From: an uncultured Rhodospirillaceae bacterium
GTDB lineage: Bacteria > Pseudomonadota > Alphaproteobacteria > Rhodospirillales > Casp-alpha2
Assembly: GCA_913048145.1 (NCBI GenBank)
Contig: CAJWVP010000082.1
Location: 1 to 9,974 of the forward strand
Direction of reading: 5' to 3'
Length of the DNA: 9,974 nt
Made by a program: the position numbers and the translations under genes. Below are positions 7,233 to 9,974 of this stretch, in pieces (positions within the stretch are counted from its first letter, which is position 1; every line of letters starts with the position of its first letter). The notes below the pieces were generated by a model. The model saw nothing but the letters and a program-made list of their open reading frames with translations. It did not search any database and was not told the DNA's origin.

Positions 7233-8069
7233 ATGAAAGCAGCAATCGCATTTGGCGCCGCCGCACTTTTGGCGGCTGGTTCTACCAGCGCGGCCAACAT
7301 GAAAGTAGCCGCCGACGTCGGCTACTCTCCGCACGTGATGGCCTCGGCTAGTGGCGGCGTGGAAGGCTACAACGTCGACATCATGGATGAGATCGCCAAG
7401 CGAATGGGTGTGAAACACGAAGTCATTGACCAGGAATGGTCGGGCATCTTCGCGGGCTTGGCCGCGGGCAAATATGTGGTCATTATCGCGCCAACCACGG
7501 TTACCAAGGAACGCTCTGGAAAGATGCTGTTCGGTGAGCCCTACTTCGAAGTGAACTATCAGTTCTTGATCAAGAAAGGTGCCCCGCAGGTCAATAAGCT
7601 GGAAGACCTGGCCGGCAAGAAGATTGCCGTCAACAAAGGTAATTTCTACGACAAGTGGTTGTCGGCTCCGGAGCGCATGAACAAGTACAAATGGGAGTTG
7701 GTCCGCTTCGGCAAGAACGCGGACGCCATCCAGGCGGTCGCGACTGGACGCGCCGATGCAAATTTCGCGGGTGATACGGTGATGGGCTGGACAGCCAAGA
7801 AGAACCCCCTCGTCGAACCATCGAACTTGGTGATCAAATCGGGTCGCGTCGGCGCCATGGCATTCCATACGACCAGTACAGAAATGCGCAAAAAGTTTGA
7901 GAAGGTCATGGAATGCATGAAGGCTGACGGCACGGTCGCCAAGATCCACGAAAAATGGACTGGCCAGAAGCCAGTGGCCGGCGGTGCCGCCTACAAAGTC
8001 GTGCCAGGGATCGGCGTGCCAGGCTTCACCCACTATGATGACAGCCCATCGGGTAGTGGCTGCGGCTGA
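7233..8069 (+). CDS. ABC transporter periplasmic substrate-binding protein, amino-acid (family 3) type
   Basis: A 278-residue extracellular solute-binding protein of family 3, the receptor of the ABC importer encoded downstream. The N-terminus MKAAIAFGAAALLAAGSTSA is a classic Sec signal peptide with cleavage likely after Ala20; there is no lipobox, so the product should be free in the periplasm. The mature domain contains GYNVDIMDEIAKRMGV, then PTTVTKERSGKMLFGEPYF. Arg94 there is at the position that binds the ligand carboxylate. In TGRADANFAGD, Asp181 is at the position that usually binds the alpha-amino group. The domain ends around DGTVAKIHEKW (232-242) and is followed by an unusually long 36-residue tail rich in Gly and Pro, ending SGSGCG. 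Ligand: probably an amino acid or a compound resembling one. The ATG has AGGAAGGAAAG upstream, a strong ribosome binding site. Confidence 0.93.
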   Translation: MKAAIAFGAAALLAAGSTSAANMKVAADVGYSPHVMASASGGVEGYNVDIMDEIAKRMGVKHEVIDQEWSGIFAGLAAGKYVVIIAPTTVTKERSGKMLFGEPYFEVNYQFLIKKGAPQVNKLEDLAGKKIAVNKGNFYDKWLSAPERMNKYKWELVRFGKNADAIQAVATGRADANFAGDTVMGWTAKKNPLVEPSNLVIKSGRVGAMAFHTTSTEMRKKFEKVMECMKADGTVAKIHEKWTGQKPVAGGAAYKVVPGIGVPGFTHYDDSPSGSGCG

Positions 8070-8080
8070 TTGTCGCATGC

Positions 8081-8124
8081 ATCGGGGCGCCGGCAAGGGA
8101 AGTTTTCCGATCCAGCGCCCCGGT
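8081..8124 (+). repeat. Intercistronic inverted repeat (long hairpin) between binding-protein and ATPase genes
   Basis: ATCGGGGCGC (8081-8090) pairs with GCGCCCCGGT (8115-8124) over ten positions with one T-G pair. After a single C/A mismatch the pairing continues with GG/CC (8092-8093 with 8112-8113). An inner stem GGGA/TTCC (8097-8100 with 8105-8108) closes an AGTT loop. The structure starts 12 bases past the binding-protein stop and ends 35 bases before the ATPase ATG. No T-run follows, so it is better read as an mRNA-stabilising or partial attenuation element than as a full terminator. Confidence 0.6.
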
Positions 8125-8146
8125 CATTCCATGAGTTCCTCAATCG

Positions 8147-8154
8147 AAGGAAGG
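8147..8154 (+). promoter_or_regulatory. Ribosome binding site deciding the ATPase start
   Basis: AAGGAAGG lies five bases before ATG 8160. It supports that start over the in-frame TTG at 8070, whose extra 30 codons would run through the hairpin and carry no ABC-family sequence. Confidence 0.75.
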
Positions 8155-8159
8155 CGCAG

Positions 8160-8906
8160 ATGAGCGACGCTCAACCGGTCGTCGAAGCGCTTGGTATACA
8201 TAAAGTCTTCGGTGATCTGGAAGTCCTGAAGGGCATCGACCTGAAGGTTAATCCCCAGGATCTAGTATTCATCATCGGTCCGTCCGGGTCGGGGAAAAGT
8301 ACCCTGCTCCGATGCTGTAATCTGTTGGAGCATCCAACCAAGGGGGTAGTTCGCGTCGTCGGCGAAGAAATCACCGCCAAAGGCGTCGATATCAACCGAG
8401 TTCGCCAGCACATCGGTATGGTGTTCCAAAACTTCAATCTCTATCCCCACATGTCGGCGCTCGCCAATGTTACGCTTGCGTTGCGCAAAGTGAAGAATAT
8501 TCAACGTTCTCAGGCCGACGAGATGGCGCATCGGGCCCTGACCCGGGTTGGCCTCGACGACAAGGCAACGAGCTACCCTAACGAGTTGAGCGGCGGGCAG
8601 CAGCAGCGAGTAGCCATTGCACGGGCCATCGCCATGGAGCCGGATGTGGTTTTATTCGACGAGCCAACCTCAGCCCTCGATCCGGAGCTGGTAGGTTCGG
8701 TGCTTGGGGTTATGCGCGAGTTGCGCGAGAGTGGCATGACCATGGTCGTCGTTAGCCACGAGATGCGGTTTGCCGAAGAAGCCGCCGACCGAGTCCTTTT
8801 CATGGATGAGGGCGTCGTCGTGGAAGAAGGTTCGCCCGAGCAGGTCTTCCGCAATAGCCAGCACGAACGTACACGATCTTTCCTGTCGCGCGTGACAGAA
8901 CACTAA
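8160..8906 (+). CDS. ABC transporter ATP-binding protein, polar amino acid (GlnQ/HisP) type
   Basis: A 248-residue cytoplasmic ATPase that powers the importer, the usual size for this family. All nucleotide-binding elements are present: Walker A GPSGSGKST (40-48), Q-loop Gln90 in VFQNFNLYPH, and signature LSGGQQQR (143-150). Walker B VVLFDEP has the catalytic Glu168, followed by D-loop SALD (171-174) and switch His200 in VVVSHEM. The NFNLYPH and HEMRFAEEAADR segments are typical of the polar-amino-acid uptake subgroup. There is no C-terminal regulatory extension. I chose ATG 8160 over the longer in-frame TTG 8070 because of the ribosome binding site AAGGAAGG and because family homology begins at about residue 8. 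The stop is 13 bases before the permease start. Confidence 0.95.
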   Translation: MSDAQPVVEALGIHKVFGDLEVLKGIDLKVNPQDLVFIIGPSGSGKSTLLRCCNLLEHPTKGVVRVVGEEITAKGVDINRVRQHIGMVFQNFNLYPHMSALANVTLALRKVKNIQRSQADEMAHRALTRVGLDDKATSYPNELSGGQQQRVAIARAIAMEPDVVLFDEPTSALDPELVGSVLGVMRELRESGMTMVVVSHEMRFAEEAADRVLFMDEGVVVEEGSPEQVFRNSQHERTRSFLSRVTEH

Positions 8907-8919
8907 TTGGCAGGCGGAC

Positions 8920-9591
8920 ATGGACGCCTTTCTCGACCAGTTCTTCAACCAAGCCGTTATGGCCAAATATCTACCAGATGTCATCGGCGGGCTATGGATC
9001 ACTCTAGCCCTAGCTGGTTTGGTGATCGTCACCGGCATTCTTCTCGGTCTCGCCTTAGCGTGTCTTCGGTCTTTCCAGATCGGCTGGGTAAATTGGTTGA
9101 TCGTCATTTTTATCGATCTGTTCCGTGCCCTGCCCCCGTTGGTCCTGCTGATTGTCGGTTACTTCGGACTGCCCTACGCCGGTCTACAGTTATCAGGTTT
9201 CGCAATCAGTTGGCTCTGTCTGTCTTGCGTTCTGGGAGCCTTCGCCGAAGAAATTTTTTGGGCCGGCATCACCTCAGTCCACAAGGGTCAATGGGAGGCC
9301 GCACGGTCCACGGGCCTCGGCTTTTCGCAAACGCTGTTTTGCGTTGTCATCCCGCAGGCCATCCGGATGACCATTCCACCGCTCACCAATCGAACTATCG
9401 CGATTACCAAGAATACGGCGCTGGCCTCCGTCGTTGCGGTCCAGGAAATGCTTACCGTCGCGCAGACATCTCTCGCCTATGCGGCCAATACATCACCGTT
9501 GACCCTAGCCGCGATCGGGTACCTGATCGTTTTTCTCCCCCTTGTCATCTTGAGCCGCTGGATCGAAACGCGGTTTGCTTGGAAGCGGTAA
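8920..9591 (+). CDS. ABC transporter permease 1, polar amino acid (HisM/GlnP) type
   Basis: A 223-residue inner-membrane protein of the BPD_transp_1 family. Hydrophobic segments begin around residues 22-48 and 56-90, with further ones around 92-118, 137-160 and 195-212. FRALPPLVLLIVGYFGLP (68-85) is the subgroup hallmark. The cytoplasmic coupling loop that docks on the ATPase reads GQWEAARSTGLGFSQ followed by IPQA (123-147), the EAA motif. The ATG is preceded by AGGCGG. It lies 13 bases after the ATPase gene and 9 bases before a second permease, so the two likely form a heterodimeric channel. A longer open frame (8907-9626) covers the same DNA, but its Arg/Ser/His-rich product is not membrane-like. 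Confidence 0.94.
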   Translation: MDAFLDQFFNQAVMAKYLPDVIGGLWITLALAGLVIVTGILLGLALACLRSFQIGWVNWLIVIFIDLFRALPPLVLLIVGYFGLPYAGLQLSGFAISWLCLSCVLGAFAEEIFWAGITSVHKGQWEAARSTGLGFSQTLFCVVIPQAIRMTIPPLTNRTIAITKNTALASVVAVQEMLTVAQTSLAYAANTSPLTLAAIGYLIVFLPLVILSRWIETRFAWKR

Positions 9592-9600
9592 GGGGGAACC

Positions 9601-9974
9601 ATGGATTGGGAAGTCATCAGATTTAGCTTCTTCAACTGGGATAGCATTCAGCAGGTCTATCCACTGCTGTTGAAGGGTTGGTGGATGACTATCAAGTTGT
9701 GCATCGCCGTCGTGCCGCTGGGTTTCGCGCTCGGCGCCTGCATCGCGACCATGTATAGTTTCAAGATCCGCCCCGTGAATTGGGCAATCATCGGCTTTGT
9801 TGATTTCTTTCGTTCTATCCCGCCGCTTGTTCTTCTTATCTACACGGTCTACGGCCTGCCGTTGTTAGGCTGGGATGTCCCCGCCTTCGGCGCTGTGCTG
9901 GTCGCCTTCACTTTGAACAGTTCGTCCTATTACGGTGAAATTATTCGCGCCGGCATCGAAAGCATTCCCAAAGG
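9601..9974 (+). CDS. ABC transporter permease 2, polar amino acid type, 3' end cut by window
   Basis: The first 124 codons of a second permease, running off the right edge. The start ATG 9601 follows AGGGGGAA and lies nine bases after the first permease stop. Translation begins MDWEVIRFSFFNWDSIQQ and contains LLKGWWMTIKLCIAVVPLGFALG (a first membrane segment). FRSIPPLVLLIYTVYGLP (70-87) matches the hallmark in permease 1. The visible end is YYGEIIRAGIESIPK, the segment just before the EAA coupling loop, which lies outside the window. The N-terminal region with FNW resembles the longer partner permease of two-permease amino acid systems. About half of the expected protein is seen. There is no stop or frameshift in the visible part. 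Confidence 0.92.
   Translation, partial: MDWEVIRFSFFNWDSIQQVYPLLLKGWWMTIKLCIAVVPLGFALGACIATMYSFKIRPVNWAIIGFVDFFRSIPPLVLLIYTVYGLPLLGWDVPAFGAVLVAFTLNSSSYYGEIIRAGIESIPK

Noticed and set aside
7200..8096. 298-codon open frame on the minus strand opposite the binding-protein gene
   Set aside because: The plus-strand frame has a signal peptide, family motifs and a strong ribosome binding site. The antisense product is His/Arg/Phe-rich with no recognisable domain, and is a by-product of GC-rich third-position bias.
8070..8159. N-terminal extension of the ATPase from TTG 8070
   Set aside because: The extra residues match nothing in ABC ATPases and run through the intercistronic hairpin. ATG 8160 has a strong ribosome binding site.
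8907..9626. 239-codon plus-strand frame overlapping permease 1 and longer than it
   Set aside because: Its product is rich in Arg, Ser and His and not membrane-like. The frame at 8920-9591 has membrane segments and the EAA loop, and an operon-consistent start.

Overview
The window is about 10 kb of tightly packed, moderately GC-rich chromosomal DNA. Gene content and codon style (GC-rich third positions, ATGA overlaps, GTG starts) suggest a proteobacterium, most likely an alphaproteobacterium. That placement is an inference from overall character, as no rRNA, tRNA or taxon marker is present. I see no insertion sequence, phage gene, CRISPR array, integrase or transcriptional regulator. No stretch over 300 bases lacks a gene. 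The longest gap between likely coding regions is 146 bases (7087-7232), and it looks like a promoter and leader.

Region 1 (1-5971, plus strand) is one probable operon of five genes. It holds a HyuB-type subunit (5' end cut by the window edge), a HyuA-type subunit, an isochorismatase-fold hydrolase, an FAD_binding_2 (fumarate reductase/3-ketosteroid dehydrogenase-like) oxidoreductase and a small NTF2/SnoaL-like protein. Three of the four junctions overlap by 2-4 bases, and the fourth has a 29-base gap. HyuA/HyuB pairs perform ATP-driven ring opening of 5-oxoproline, hydantoins or lactams, or ATP-dependent carboxylation of ketones, so this is a catabolic cluster of unknown substrate. The isochorismatase-fold enzyme has Gly where the amidohydrolase branch has its catalytic Cys.

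Region 2 (5975-6586, minus strand) is a single flavin reductase/FMN-binding split-barrel gene. It converges on the operon with only three bases between the stop codons, and a perfect 7-bp hairpin sits there. It diverges from a VOC (glyoxalase/dioxygenase superfamily) gene at 6658-7086, across a 71-base gap that contains a consensus TATAAT box.

Region 3 (7233 to the right edge, plus strand) is a polar-amino-acid-type ABC uptake operon: periplasmic binding protein, ATPase, permease, and a second permease cut off by the window end. A long hairpin lies between the binding-protein gene and the ATPase gene, as is common where the binding protein is made in excess.

Taken together, the simplest reading is a small nutrient-scavenging locus. 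An amino-acid-like or carboxylated N-heterocyclic compound would be imported by the ABC system, opened or carboxylated by HyuAB, and processed by the hydrolase and flavoenzymes. This is inference; each family is recognisable but none of the substrates can be read from sequence.
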